Shown here: in pieces, positions 17,610 to 25,416 of the stretch
Position numbering within the stretch: the stretch's first letter is position 1
How the letters are laid out: the number at the start of each line of letters is the position of its first letter
Origin: an uncultured Lachnospiraceae bacterium
GTDB taxonomy: Bacteria > Bacillota > Clostridia > Lachnospirales > Lachnospiraceae
Length of the DNA stretch: 64,000 nt
NCBI GenBank assembly: GCA_946615865.1
Contig: CAMOIJ010000008.1
Location: forward strand, 20,059-84,058
Reading direction: 5' to 3'
Notes under the pieces: generated by a model
What the model saw: the letters and a program-made list of their open reading frames with translations, nothing else
What the model was told of the DNA's origin: nothing
The model's database searches: none
Translations under genes and position numbers: made by a program

Positions 17610-18039
17610 AATGAACCTCCTTTTGATGGGGCAATTGCCCGTTTAATATGGCTTTGAGTGCCAATTTTCTCGTCAAATTGGCAAACGCAAATATTAAGTT
17701 GTAGTAGATGCCAGCCCCAAGTGGGGCTGACATCGTGCCGGGGCCTTATTCCTCCGGTTCTCCGAAGAGCTCGATATAGGTTTCGGCGGGCAGGTGGTCT
17801 TCGCTCCACTCTTTGGCTTCCTCGACGGTCAGCGGAGAGATCTTCTCTCCGGAAGACCAGGAATTTGTGTCGGTCTGCACACTGTACATCGACAGTGGAC
17901 CGCCTTCCCCGCAGAGGAAGAACTCACCGTTGTTTTTTCGATAGAGTTCTTCGCGCAGATAGTGGAAATCGCGGGGATTTGAGTATTCGTAGCTTCCGAT
18001 ACATGTAGCTGTTTCTGTGCTGTACAGCTTACCCTTGAT
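17505..18039. repeat. 535-bp direct repeat, copy 1
   Basis: Apparently identical to 19098-19632 (offset 1593). It starts inside gene A near codon 35, and covers its start, the intergenic hairpins and nearly all of gene B to within a few codons of its start. Perfect identity implies a very recent duplication or ongoing gene conversion. Confidence 0.85.
17713..17728 (-). terminator. AGCCCCAAGTGGGGCT hairpin after gene B
   Basis: A perfect stem-loop 18 bases past the gene B stop on the minus strand, repeated at 19306-19321 and, in slightly changed form, at 18160-18175 behind the gene B remnant. It lacks a strong T-tract, so it may be a weak terminator or an RNA-stability element. Confidence 0.5.
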
Positions 18040-18051
18040 GATGCGCTTCAT
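17746..18051 (-). CDS. Small acidic protein of unknown function, module gene B (copy 1)
   Basis: 101 residues, cytoplasmic, ending in the motif EDHLPAETYIELFGEPEE. N terminus MKRIIKGKLYSTETAT looks like the first strands of a small beta fold. The protein is identical to that at 19339-19644, and a 28-residue C-terminal remnant of a third copy is at 18193-18279. A strong GGAGG precedes the start. It lies upstream of gene A in each module, so a functional pairing of B with A is likely; the role is unknown. Confidence 0.82.
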   Translation of the reverse strand: MKRIIKGKLYSTETATCIGSYEYSNPRDFHYLREELYRKNNGEFFLCGEGGPLSMYSVQTDTNSWSSGEKISPLTVEEAKEWSEDHLPAETYIELFGEPEE

Positions 18052-18389
18052 AGTTCTTACCTCCTATTTGGTTTTAGATGTTGTATATATAGAAGACCAT
18101 ATTGTTTCGGGAAAAGCGTTCCCTGACAGGCACAAGGTAATCCTGTCATAAGGAATGCCAGCCCCAAGCGGGGCTGACATCGTGCCAGGGCTTTATTCCT
18201 CCGGTTCTCCGAAGACCTCGATATAGGCTTCGGCGGACAGGTGGTCTTCGCTCCACTCTTTGGCTTCCTCGACAGTCAGGGCGCTTGCCGGCTTCTATGA
18301 AACTGAATGACGGGGAGGCGTTGACTATCCTCGAGTCTTTTACAGATTCTCTTCAAGAATGGGGCAGTCATCTCGCCTGGCTTTAGAAC
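18052..18389. other. Junction between the two A/B modules
   Basis: Holds the leader of gene B copy 1, the right-hand 18-bp repeat (18118-18135), the gene B remnant (18193-18279) with its own hairpin, and about 110 bases of unrelated sequence (18280-18389) containing a 29-codon open frame at 18297-18386 that is probably a fragment of another gene. Confidence 0.6.
18193..18279 (-). pseudogene. C-terminal remnant of module gene B (third copy)
   Basis: Reads LTVEEAKEWSEDHLSAEAYI then EVFGEPEE and a stop, matching the last 28 residues of gene B with four changes. The 5' part is replaced by foreign sequence. Its greater divergence shows it derives from an older duplication than the two intact copies. 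Confidence 0.8.
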
Positions 18390-19202
18390 TTATGCCTGAG
18401 TGTACACATTACGCATGTTATTCCGTGTACTGCTGAGTTTGACACTAATCCGATTAGCCCAGACTTGGGCTGCCTCATATGTTGTAAACGTCATGCTGTC
18501 GTCCCGATCGACTTCGTAAGATGCATCGTAATCAACCCCATGAAAAAGATAACGGATTACGACAGTCTTATACTGTGCCTCGTCACCATCTCCGCAAACG
18601 GGAAAGCCCTCCCAAGACTTGCCGTTGCCATAAACATGGGTTGCAAGTACGAAGCGCCCGTTCGACAATTGTGTGATTCTCGTCAGATTTGAAAAGCGGG
18701 AGGAGAGGCGTTCCTCGAAGCACCTGATATCATGCGCTGTCAGGATGTACTTCGCGGGATCATTGAATACACAGTGGAAGCCATTGATTACAGGAGCCTC
18801 AGTGAGCGGCATTGTGAATACAGTTTCTTCTTCGCCGCCCTTTATCCAGCATTGTGCGATCAGTCTGGCGGGGTAGGAATTATAATAGTAGATGAGATTG
18901 AAATTGTATTCATCAATCACAACTCCGCATCGGTTTCTAAGGACGAATGGAACAGTCAGCTTTTCCGTGCTGAGCAGATCCACACATTGTTCCGCCACAA
19001 ATTCTCCATCATCAGCATCCAGGATCATCCGCCATTCGTTTACGAACGTGCGATTGAAGTTATTTTCCAGTCCTCTATGGTAGCCGTTCTTCTCCAACAG
19101 CGCGAACTGCTCGGGCACGGTCAGGCCCTTCAGCTCATCTAAGGAAACGATCCTGCGGATTTTGCCTTCTCTCGAATCAACAGTAACTTTCTTGTTCAAC
19201 AT
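18390..19202 (-). CDS. Protein of unknown function, module gene A (copy 2)
   Basis: 270 residues; paralogue of 16821-17609. The N-terminal ~35 residues are identical, then the sequences diverge while keeping LTVPFVLR, DEYNFN, LIAQCWIKGGE, GFPVCGDGDE and YEAAQVWANR. The C terminus is about ten residues longer (ending NVYTQA). Same ribosome-binding site and leader as copy 1, because both lie in the 535-bp repeat. No recognised domain. Divergence of the body against identity of the head suggests selection for variation in the body, or head replacement by gene conversion. Confidence 0.8.
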   Translation of the reverse strand: MLNKKVTVDSREGKIRRIVSLDELKGLTVPEQFALLEKNGYHRGLENNFNRTFVNEWRMILDADDGEFVAEQCVDLLSTEKLTVPFVLRNRCGVVIDEYNFNLIYYYNSYPARLIAQCWIKGGEEETVFTMPLTEAPVINGFHCVFNDPAKYILTAHDIRCFEERLSSRFSNLTRITQLSNGRFVLATHVYGNGKSWEGFPVCGDGDEAQYKTVVIRYLFHGVDYDASYEVDRDDSMTFTTYEAAQVWANRISVKLSSTRNNMRNVYTQA

Positions 19203-19632
19203 AATGAACCTCCTTTTGATGGGGCAATTGCCCGTTTAATATGGCTTTGAGTGCCAATTTTCTCGTCAAATTGGCAAACGCAAATATTAAGTTGTAGTAG
19301 ATGCCAGCCCCAAGTGGGGCTGACATCGTGCCGGGGCCTTATTCCTCCGGTTCTCCGAAGAGCTCGATATAGGTTTCGGCGGGCAGGTGGTCTTCGCTCC
19401 ACTCTTTGGCTTCCTCGACGGTCAGCGGAGAGATCTTCTCTCCGGAAGACCAGGAATTTGTGTCGGTCTGCACACTGTACATCGACAGTGGACCGCCTTC
19501 CCCGCAGAGGAAGAACTCACCGTTGTTTTTTCGATAGAGTTCTTCGCGCAGATAGTGGAAATCGCGGGGATTTGAGTATTCGTAGCTTCCGATACATGTA
19601 GCTGTTTCTGTGCTGTACAGCTTACCCTTGAT
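19098..19632. repeat. 535-bp direct repeat, copy 2
   Basis: Partner of 17505-18039. Immediately beyond the right end the two copies remain similar with scattered differences for about 90 more bases, including the 18-bp element near 19711. Confidence 0.85.
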
Positions 19633-19644
19633 AATGCGTTTCAT
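19339..19644 (-). CDS. Small acidic protein of unknown function, module gene B (copy 2)
   Basis: 101 residues, identical in sequence to the product of 17746-18051 despite a few silent changes at the start. The ATG at 19644 was chosen because GAGGAGG lies upstream; an in-frame start at 19731 would add 29 residues with no homologue in copy 1. First gene of the minus-strand B-A-b-B-A series leading towards VapE. Confidence 0.82.
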   Translation of the reverse strand: MKRIIKGKLYSTETATCIGSYEYSNPRDFHYLREELYRKNNGEFFLCGEGGPLSMYSVQTDTNSWSSGEKISPLTVEEAKEWSEDHLPAETYIELFGEPEE

Positions 19645-19865
19645 AGTTTTTACCTCCTCGTTGGTTTTAGATGTTGCATATATAGAAGACCATATTTGTT
19701 TAGGGAAAGCGTTACCTGACAGGCACAGCATTAATTGGGCTCAGATAATGAGTTGTCATTTATTGTGAGACTTTCTATTATGGAGAAGGCCTTTGAAGCA
19801 TGATACTATCATTAGAAGGAGCTATGCCCTATATATGGTCAGTGAATTCGACAAGGAGGACGGTT

Positions 19866-21008
19866 TTGAATACGAATTTGTTCAGAAAATTGAAGATTTC
19901 CAATCGGGATCTTTTAAACATAGTAGATGCGGATATCATAGTTAATTCAGCTATGGCAAAAGCCGCACATGGCAAATCCGGAAGCATAGATTTTATGATT
20001 CATAATGCTGCTGGAAAAGAGATGCTGAGAGAACGGAGAAGCTTTGAAAATGAAGGATATTTGAAGTGTTCTGAATGCTGTTCTACAGACGCTTATGGAC
20101 TTAAGGATAAGGGGATTAGAAGGGTTATCCACGTAAACGTCCCTTCTTATTTTCGGAACAAAAACGCGGTAGTTGATACAAACGTCAAGTTGCTGGAGTG
20201 CTATTATAACGTCCTATGCGAGGCAGCTTCCGACGAGGAACCCCACGTAGTGGCTTTTCCTTTACTGGGAACAGGTGCAAAAGGGTTTCAATATCCTGCG
20301 GCTGTAGGACTCATGCAGATTGGAATCAGCTCTTTTTTTGAGGATCATCCCGATGCTCAAATCGGCGTGATTATTTCAATCATCGATCCGGCGGGTTTCC
20401 AATATGCTACTTTCTCGAACCAGGTTCTCGATCTTGTCAATCCGAAGGATAACAAATATTCTGTAGAGCAAGAATTCTCGAATGTCCACGCGACAGTTTC
20501 ATCAGGTATCCCAGAATATAAACTGTTTGACGATCTTAAAAGATATAGAGAACAGCTGGAAGAAGCGAAACAACAGTTTCAAGAGCAGAGACAGCAGATG
20601 CTAAAAGCGATAACAGAATCGTGGAGTAAGAATCAGCATTCACTCGGCGCGAAGATATATTACTATGAAAAAAAATCAGAGATGACCAGGAAGGAGATAA
20701 TTGAAGCAGCAAATATTTCCGCAAAACAGTATAACGATGCAGTCAACAAACCGCACCATAATTGTTCGTTTAATACGATTATTGGGCTATGCGTGGCATT
20801 TAACCTCACTTTAAATGAAAGCTATGATTTGTTAAAATCTGCAAGAATGACTTTTGATGAACATGATCAGGGATGCCAGATAATAATGAGAGGTATCGAA
20901 AACAGAGATCTATTACCGTTGAAGAAAAGAGATCAGATAAACTATAATTTAAATGCGTGCGGAATTACTTATGTTTATGTTGGCAATGCTGAAGATGGGG
21001 GGATATAG
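19866..21008 (+). CDS. Macro-domain protein with C-terminal helix-turn-helix domain
   Basis: About 380 residues. The N-terminal half is a macro (ADP-ribose-binding) fold: ISNRDLLNIVDADIIVNSA, a glycine-rich KAAHGKSGSID, then VAFPLLGTGAKGF, the loop that holds the distal ribose/phosphates. A charged coiled coil (about residues 205-260 of the longer form) leads to an XRE-like HTH segment (MTRKEIIEAANISAKQYND) and an RNA/DNA-binding-like tail. Macro domains remove or read ADP-ribose marks. Start chosen at TTG 19866 (AAGGAGGA five bases upstream); ATGs at 19800 and 19824 are alternatives. Alone on the plus strand, AT-rich, opposite the module genes. Confidence 0.78.
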   Translation: MNTNLFRKLKISNRDLLNIVDADIIVNSAMAKAAHGKSGSIDFMIHNAAGKEMLRERRSFENEGYLKCSECCSTDAYGLKDKGIRRVIHVNVPSYFRNKNAVVDTNVKLLECYYNVLCEAASDEEPHVVAFPLLGTGAKGFQYPAAVGLMQIGISSFFEDHPDAQIGVIISIIDPAGFQYATFSNQVLDLVNPKDNKYSVEQEFSNVHATVSSGIPEYKLFDDLKRYREQLEEAKQQFQEQRQQMLKAITESWSKNQHSLGAKIYYYEKKSEMTRKEIIEAANISAKQYNDAVNKPHHNCSFNTIIGLCVAFNLTLNESYDLLKSARMTFDEHDQGCQIIMRGIENRDLLPLKKRDQINYNLNACGITYVYVGNAEDGGI

Positions 21009-21033
21009 ATTACATTTCCTTATATCAGAGCAA

Positions 21034-21061
21034 AAGCGGCAGCCCTTCCGGACTGCCGCTT
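21034..21061. terminator. Bidirectional terminator between macro-HTH gene and ardC
   Basis: AAGCGGCAG (21034-21042) and CTGCCGCTT (21053-21061) form a perfect 9-bp stem between two convergent genes. Flanking A and T content is modest. Confidence 0.65.
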
Positions 21062-21083
21062 CAAGTTCGCATCTCTAAAATCT

Positions 21084-21944
21084 CTACATATTTAATATGA
21101 AACTCACAGCCTTCTCCGCCTGCCCGGCAGCCTGGATGATCAGGCGCCGGTCGTCGTGAAGGGCCTTCAGCCATCCACGGATATACGCCGTGTTGTTCTG
21201 GATACTATGATCTGTCTCAATCCCCAAGGTGTTCAACAGCGCAGCCGCGCCGATCTCGGCAATCAGTTCCTCCTTGCTATACGTCTCACTTCCAAAGGAA
21301 GCTTTTTTTAATCCGACACGGTTCAAGCGAGTTGTACTGCCGGTGCTATGTACGCATTCATGAAAGGCTGTGCTACAAAATTCGCTCGGATACTTATACT
21401 GACTCAGTTCCGGCAAATGAATCAAATCCTTCGAAGGAGAGTAGTACGCCTCGTTAGAAGGCTCCAGATCTACACGAATTCTCTCGCGACTGACATAGTT
21501 CCAGAATACCTTTTCGCCTATCGTAATAGGATCCGACGAATACACCGGTATCTGCCTTTCACGAGGCGCAACGGATTCAATCTGCGAGATGTGGAATACT
21601 TTGTAGTACCGCAGTACCGGCCTTCGGGACCGGTCTTCTTCCTGTGTTTCTTCCTTATTATCATCCGCTGTCTGATCCTCCTTATCCTGGTCCGGCCACT
21701 TGAAGAAGACGACCATCTCGCCTTTTTCACCTTTTCGGACCTTCCCGCCGAGCTCTGTCCACTGGCGAAATGTAGCATACTCGCCGGTGTGAGACAAAAG
21801 CATCTGATTGATCAAGGAGTAGCGCTTCCCGGAGACGCGGTTAAACGCGCCCCCGTTTTCACTGCACCAGGGTTTCTGCCAGGGAATCTCCTCCATTTCG
21901 AGAGCGGTCATGATACGGTCCGTCACGATCTGATAGACGTCCAT
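21084..21944 (-). CDS. ArdC-like antirestriction / ssDNA-binding metalloprotease
   Basis: 286 residues. N-terminal ArdC ssDNA-binding domain (PWQKPW, GKRYSLINQM, FRQWTELGGKVRKGEKG), an acidic linker (about 85-108), then a zincin domain with H195-E-C-V-H199 and a downstream glutamate (EELIAEIGAA). ArdC proteins enter recipients with mobile DNA and counter restriction, or protect incoming single strands. Last gene of a minus-strand operon that starts near 25012. Its place in the transferable backbone fits early expression after transfer. Confidence 0.88.
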   Translation of the reverse strand: MDVYQIVTDRIMTALEMEEIPWQKPWCSENGGAFNRVSGKRYSLINQMLLSHTGEYATFRQWTELGGKVRKGEKGEMVVFFKWPDQDKEDQTADDNKEETQEEDRSRRPVLRYYKVFHISQIESVAPRERQIPVYSSDPITIGEKVFWNYVSRERIRVDLEPSNEAYYSPSKDLIHLPELSQYKYPSEFCSTAFHECVHSTGSTTRLNRVGLKKASFGSETYSKEELIAEIGAAALLNTLGIETDHSIQNNTAYIRGWLKALHDDRRLIIQAAGQAEKAVSFILNM

Positions 21945-21956
21945 GATCTCACCCCC

Positions 21957-22811
21957 TTACAGCGTCGCGACGACATTGATCTCGTCAGAATCAATACTGT
22001 AACGATAAACCGCCGGTTCGAGCTGCAGGATAGGATCGACCTGATCTTCGTTAATGGTTTCAACCATACGAACGAGATCGTTTACCGTAAGACGCCCGTT
22101 GTCCAGAGAGGTTTCCCTCAACACGAGAATTTCCTCGGTTGACGAGGGGAGCATGTAGCACGCTTCTTCGCCGTGGTCTTCGCAAAATGCATGGAAGATC
22201 TCCGGGAAGTACAAGACACTTGCTCCGCCGGTCAGCTGACCAGTCGTTGCTACATACAGGGACTGCTCGCCGTCTGTATCGGGAAGACCAAGGACTTCAG
22301 CCATGCTGCGGATACTTGCCTCTTTAAGACTGTTTGCTGCAGCGTAATCCCACAGATCATCTTCCATAATGCTAAGCTGTGCGACCAAGCCGGGCGTCAC
22401 CTTTACAGATCCGGCACCTGCCGGTCCGCCCAGATCGAGCATAATCCTCATAAAGAGCTCCAGGTTAAGATACTCCTTCTTTACGATTTCCTCCTTGCTC
22501 TGTTTCTGAACTGCCAGAAACACATTATTTCTCACATAGTTCAGATCATTGAGCAGCTTGATCGAGTCATGAGGCACATCGCTTTCAAGCGCGGTCTGAA
22601 TGCGAAACATAATCTGCTCGTATGTATCCTGCTCCGAGTAGTACACTACGGGGCAGATATTACTTCCCTCCTTACAGATGCGGATCCCTTTGCAGGGAAT
22701 CCCGTTCTTCACGATTTCTATTTCTTCTGCTTCTACTTTAATTCCCTCATTTCTCAGAGTTTCTACGATTCTGTTCTCAAAATTCCTCATTTTTCGATTG
22801 TTAAAGTACAT
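21957..22811 (-). CDS. DUF5688-family protein
   Basis: 284 residues. Starts with NRKMRNFENRIVETLRN and contains NICPVVYYSEQD and a mid-section QEQSKEEIVKKEYLNLELFMRI-like stretch; the C-terminal half has LYVATTGQLTGGASVLYFPE and MLPSSTEEILVL. These are landmarks of a family frequent on Lachnospiraceae integrative elements, with no known activity. Twelve bases upstream of ardC, so co-transcribed. Confidence 0.75.
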   Translation of the reverse strand: MYFNNRKMRNFENRIVETLRNEGIKVEAEEIEIVKNGIPCKGIRICKEGSNICPVVYYSEQDTYEQIMFRIQTALESDVPHDSIKLLNDLNYVRNNVFLAVQKQSKEEIVKKEYLNLELFMRIMLDLGGPAGAGSVKVTPGLVAQLSIMEDDLWDYAAANSLKEASIRSMAEVLGLPDTDGEQSLYVATTGQLTGGASVLYFPEIFHAFCEDHGEEACYMLPSSTEEILVLRETSLDNGRLTVNDLVRMVETINEDQVDPILQLEPAVYRYSIDSDEINVVATL

Positions 22812-23012
22812 AATGATCCCTTTCCGCCCGTATTCACTGTGAACGGGCTTTACAATAGTGTTTTGCCCGTTCTACGAACGGTGGTATCAAATTGTCGAGA
22901 TGCGAATCTCGTTTTGTATGCGCCGGTAAAGGCCGGGGAGCATACGATGGTCCAGATACATTTCGCAAAGGCTACTGTACCTGAACTGCTTTCATATAAA
23001 TGAACGCAAACC

Positions 23013-23030
23013 CCGCCTCATAGGAGGCGG
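23013..23030 (-). terminator. Hairpin after the 23073-23441 gene
   Basis: CCGCCTC-ATAG-GAGGCGG is a perfect 7-bp stem 43 bases beyond the stop on the minus strand. The following GGTTTGCGTT is only moderately T-rich. Other small hairpins (CCGTTC/GAACGG near 22870; CGAGAT/ATCTCG near 22898) fill the gap before the DUF5688 gene. Confidence 0.45.
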
Positions 23031-23072
23031 ACGCTGCCGGCTTAATTGCCTATTTATCCTCGCCGGCACGAG

Positions 23073-23441
23073 TCACCATACATCGGCACTATCAGATGAG
23101 ACCCTCCCTTTATTGATCTCGCGAAGACGAGCATCGATACCGAGCTGTTTCCTTTTTGTGCTTATACAGTATAAAATGTCATCTTTGAGGTCATCAGAAA
23201 TATCCATGGCCTGTACTTCTGCACTTTTCGACTCGCAAATTGCAGCGAGAACTGGAATAGCTGCAAGAGCGTCGGGGTCTGCGAGGCTCTCGAATTCTGC
23301 TGCGATATTGCAGATGGACCCAATCCATGTTTCACCGAGGACAAGTTTGTCCCCGGTAAAGAGCGTCGGACCAGTCCTCAGTTTGCTAACAATCATCTGA
23401 TCGAAGGCATGACTCAGTCGTATATCCATTTTCCTAAGCAT
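23073..23441 (-). CDS. Protein of unknown function
   Basis: 122 residues, soluble, rich in Ala/Asp/Leu helices (NIAAEFESLADPDALAAIPV). No domain recognised. It starts seven bases after the stop of the XRE regulator on the same strand, with GAGGTGA as ribosome-binding site, so the two form a tight pair. Could be a partner that modulates the regulator; this is inference from spacing only. Confidence 0.7.
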   Translation of the reverse strand: MLRKMDIRLSHAFDQMIVSKLRTGPTLFTGDKLVLGETWIGSICNIAAEFESLADPDALAAIPVLAAICESKSAEVQAMDISDDLKDDILYCISTKRKQLGIDARLREINKGRVSSDSADVW

Positions 23442-23447
23442 TAGTAA

Positions 23448-23684
23448 TCACCTCTTCCCGTATGCGAGCTGCACGAGATCGATCCTTTCGCTGTCAGAAA
23501 CTCCCAAGGCATCGAGATACCTGTGGTAAATTGATACCCGAGGCATCATGCCCCGCTCGTAATTTGAAATCGTGCGGGGATCGCAGAAAACAAGCTCGCT
23601 GATCTGTTCGATTGTCTTACCGCTTCTTGTCCGCAGTTCCTTGAGCTTGTCGCCGAGCTCAAAATTATAATCGTAGTATTTCAT
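23448..23684 (-). CDS. Small XRE-family HTH regulator
   Basis: 78 residues that are almost entirely one helix-turn-helix domain: LGDKLKELRTRSGKTIEQI, then CDPRTISNYERG as the recognition region. Such single-domain regulators control mobile-element genes. Preceded by GGAAGGA. Probably regulates the operon in which it sits (25012 to 21084) or the mobilisation genes. Confidence 0.85.
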   Translation of the reverse strand: MKYYDYNFELGDKLKELRTRSGKTIEQISELVFCDPRTISNYERGMMPRVSIYHRYLDALGVSDSERIDLVQLAYGKR

Positions 23685-23772
23685 ATATTTTCCTTCCTGC
23701 CCACAGGGCGATTGCGTTTGTCACTCTGTGTATGCAGGAAGTAAAAAATAATAAAAAAAATCTTCTAAAGTC

Positions 23773-24240
23773 TCATCGAGCATCAATCGATCTACTCATC
23801 ATCATGAGTAGCGCCCTCAGGAGACTGCCTGTGGACCTGCTCGCTTCCTTTGCATCATTCGAGGCAGCTCGCAGTACAGCGTCAAAACTTCGGCTGCCAA
23901 TGTTCTTTGTGAGGCCGCTAACTTCTGTTATTTTCTGAGCTTTTTCTGTAGCAGTTTCCGGTCTACCGATCCCGTCGATATCAGCAATCGTAGCGGCTAT
24001 TTTCTCCTCAGAAATCTCTTCATCATTGACAAACATCCTGATTTTATCAGTGTCCCTATCAAGAGCGAACAGCACTTTTCCTTTCTTATGATCGATCTCG
24101 ATTGAGTCCTTCTTCGTAGCTTTCATCGCCTGCCGGGCGGCAGAGAGTACGCGGTCCCGATATGACTCAGGGTCTGTATCTGCATCAGCTGCCTTCTTCT
24201 GCGCCTTCTTCAGTGTTTCTTCCAGAGTTATATTCACCAT
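23773..24240 (-). CDS. Protein of unknown function
   Basis: 155 residues, highly charged, predicted mainly helical, with a central VLFALDRDTDKIRMFVNDEEI beta-like segment. No family recognised. GAGGAGG is eight bases before ATG 24240. The start lies inside the 3' end of the upstream gene (56-base overlap, different frame), suggesting coupled translation. Confidence 0.65.
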   Translation of the reverse strand: MVNITLEETLKKAQKKAADADTDPESYRDRVLSAARQAMKATKKDSIEIDHKKGKVLFALDRDTDKIRMFVNDEEISEEKIAATIADIDGIGRPETATEKAQKITEVSGLTKNIGSRSFDAVLRAASNDAKEASRSTGSLLRALLMMMSRSIDAR

Positions 24241-25012
24241 TTTGAGATCCTCCTCGATTTCTTGGTTTTTGCTGTGGTCTGCGGTGCGGCGGGACAGAGA
24301 GCGGCCCGGACGTGTATATCGTGACTGTCCAAAACCCCGACCCCGACCGATAGTCCGCTGTAAAGATCCAGCGATACATAGACATCTCTTCGATCGGCTC
24401 AGCAGGCCGGCCGTTGACCTGCTCGTAATATGGGCATCCTAGATCCGCCAGCACGCCGTCGATGAGATCCTCGAAAATCTGTTTCTTAGCTGTCTCGTCG
24501 TCCATGCCGGCATCAAGAGGAGATTGGATTGTAGTTTTATAGCCGCGGATCAGTTTCCCGTTCTGGGCCTTCTCCCGCCACTCTTGGGAGACGAGGACGA
24601 TGTAGCCATCGTCATTTTTGGATAGACCCCGGGCCTGGTTTGCACGCTCGCGGCAGATACGCTTCAGATTGACATTCAAGGATTCCGCATAAGCGAGATC
24701 ATCGGTCAGCTTTGTGATTTCTTCTCTGAGTGTTGTAATTGACTGCTCGAGCTCATCTTTTTGGCGAGAAAGCTCTTTTATCTTCTCTTCGGAAACAGAG
24801 AGTTGTGATCTGAGAGACCCTATCGTCTTGAGGTCGTCCTGCAGTTTGCAGTGCAGGTCCACACTCTCTTGGGAAAGGCGGCGGATGTCGTCGCGCAAAA
24901 AATGGAATATCTTGGTATTTTCGTGAAAATCTTCGTTTGTCATGATGATGTGAGTTCCATCCCCATCGACAATTCGGTATGATCCGAAAGACGTCTTCAC
25001 TGCTTCTTTCAT
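24185..25012 (-). CDS. Coiled-coil protein of unknown function
   Basis: 275 residues. An N-terminal ~50-residue region (FGSYRIVDGDGTHIIMTNE) leads to a long coiled coil (about 50-115, LRSQLSVSEEKIKEL style) and a globular part with YIVLVSQEWREK and WIFTADYRSGSGFWTVTIYT. The last ~25 residues (Arg/Gly/Glu-rich) overlap the next gene in another frame and look compositionally unlike the rest. First gene of the ardC operon; no known function. Confidence 0.7.
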   Translation of the reverse strand: MKEAVKTSFGSYRIVDGDGTHIIMTNEDFHENTKIFHFLRDDIRRLSQESVDLHCKLQDDLKTIGSLRSQLSVSEEKIKELSRQKDELEQSITTLREEITKLTDDLAYAESLNVNLKRICRERANQARGLSKNDDGYIVLVSQEWREKAQNGKLIRGYKTTIQSPLDAGMDDETAKKQIFEDLIDGVLADLGCPYYEQVNGRPAEPIEEMSMYRWIFTADYRSGSGFWTVTIYTSGPLSVPPHRRPQQKPRNRGGSQNGEYNSGRNTEEGAEEGS

Positions 25013-25416
25013 ACTTAATTCTCCAAGTAAATATCATCCTAATAGTATGGTATCCCCTATCAAAGATCCTTTTAATGAAAGTAATTTTCTTTTTAACGTA
25101 GCAGAGAAGGTTATTTATTAAAGCAAAATAAAACACTTTTCTTTCATCCTAATCCAAAGAAGCGAAGGAACAGACACCATCTTCCGAGCCTCCTCCTGCG
25201 CCGAACGCCTATGCTTCTATATCGTCGCAGGAAGGCACTACTGACAGACCGACACCGAACGCCTATGCTCCTATGTCGGCGTCAATCTGTCAGGCAAGTT
25301 TCGCCTTTGGGCAAGCCAAAGGCGCCGGGATCTATCGATCCCTAAACTTGCCGTGGGCTCTGCCCCTCGGAACCCCGTGAAGGAAAGATACATTAACATC
25401 AGAAAGGATCATCATT
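25013..25416. other. 404-bp divergent intergenic region with putative oriT
   Basis: Separates the minus-strand ardC operon from the plus-strand mobilisation genes. It holds the promoters of both (not clearly readable) and the hairpin cluster 25194-25352 described separately. AGAAAGGA precedes mobC. Confidence 0.6.
25194..25380 (+). other. Putative origin of transfer (oriT) with three structured units
   Basis: Three consecutive folded units sit directly before mobC. Unit 1: TCCTGCG (25194-25200)/CGCAGGA (25226-25232). Unit 2: CTGACAGA (25241-25248)/TCTGTCAG (25286-25293). Both enclose the same sequence CCGAACGCCTATGCT-CTAT-TCG as a direct repeat. Unit 3: GGCAAGTTT (25293-25301)/AAACTTGCC (25344-25352) closing two inner hairpins, CGCCTTTGG/CCAAAGGCG and GGGATC/GATCCC. 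Inverted repeats plus iterons beside a MobC-relaxase pair are what an oriT looks like; the nick site, perhaps in the GC-rich stretch 25353-25380, is not identified. Confidence 0.6.

Larger units (their letters stand above)
16665..18135. repeat. 18-bp inverted repeats flanking one A/B module
   Basis: TTGTGCCTGTCAGGGAAC at 16665-16682 recurs as its exact reverse complement at 18118-18135, enclosing the gene pair 16821-17609 and 17746-18051. A third, slightly changed copy of the right-hand version is at 19711-19728, at the equivalent place beside the second module. They could be recombination or transposition ends, or remnants of the duplication. Confidence 0.65.

Noticed and set aside
22173..23003. 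276-codon plus-strand frame opposite DUF5688
   Set aside because: Antisense to a gene with a good ribosome-binding site and a family match; it also runs into hairpin-rich non-coding sequence.
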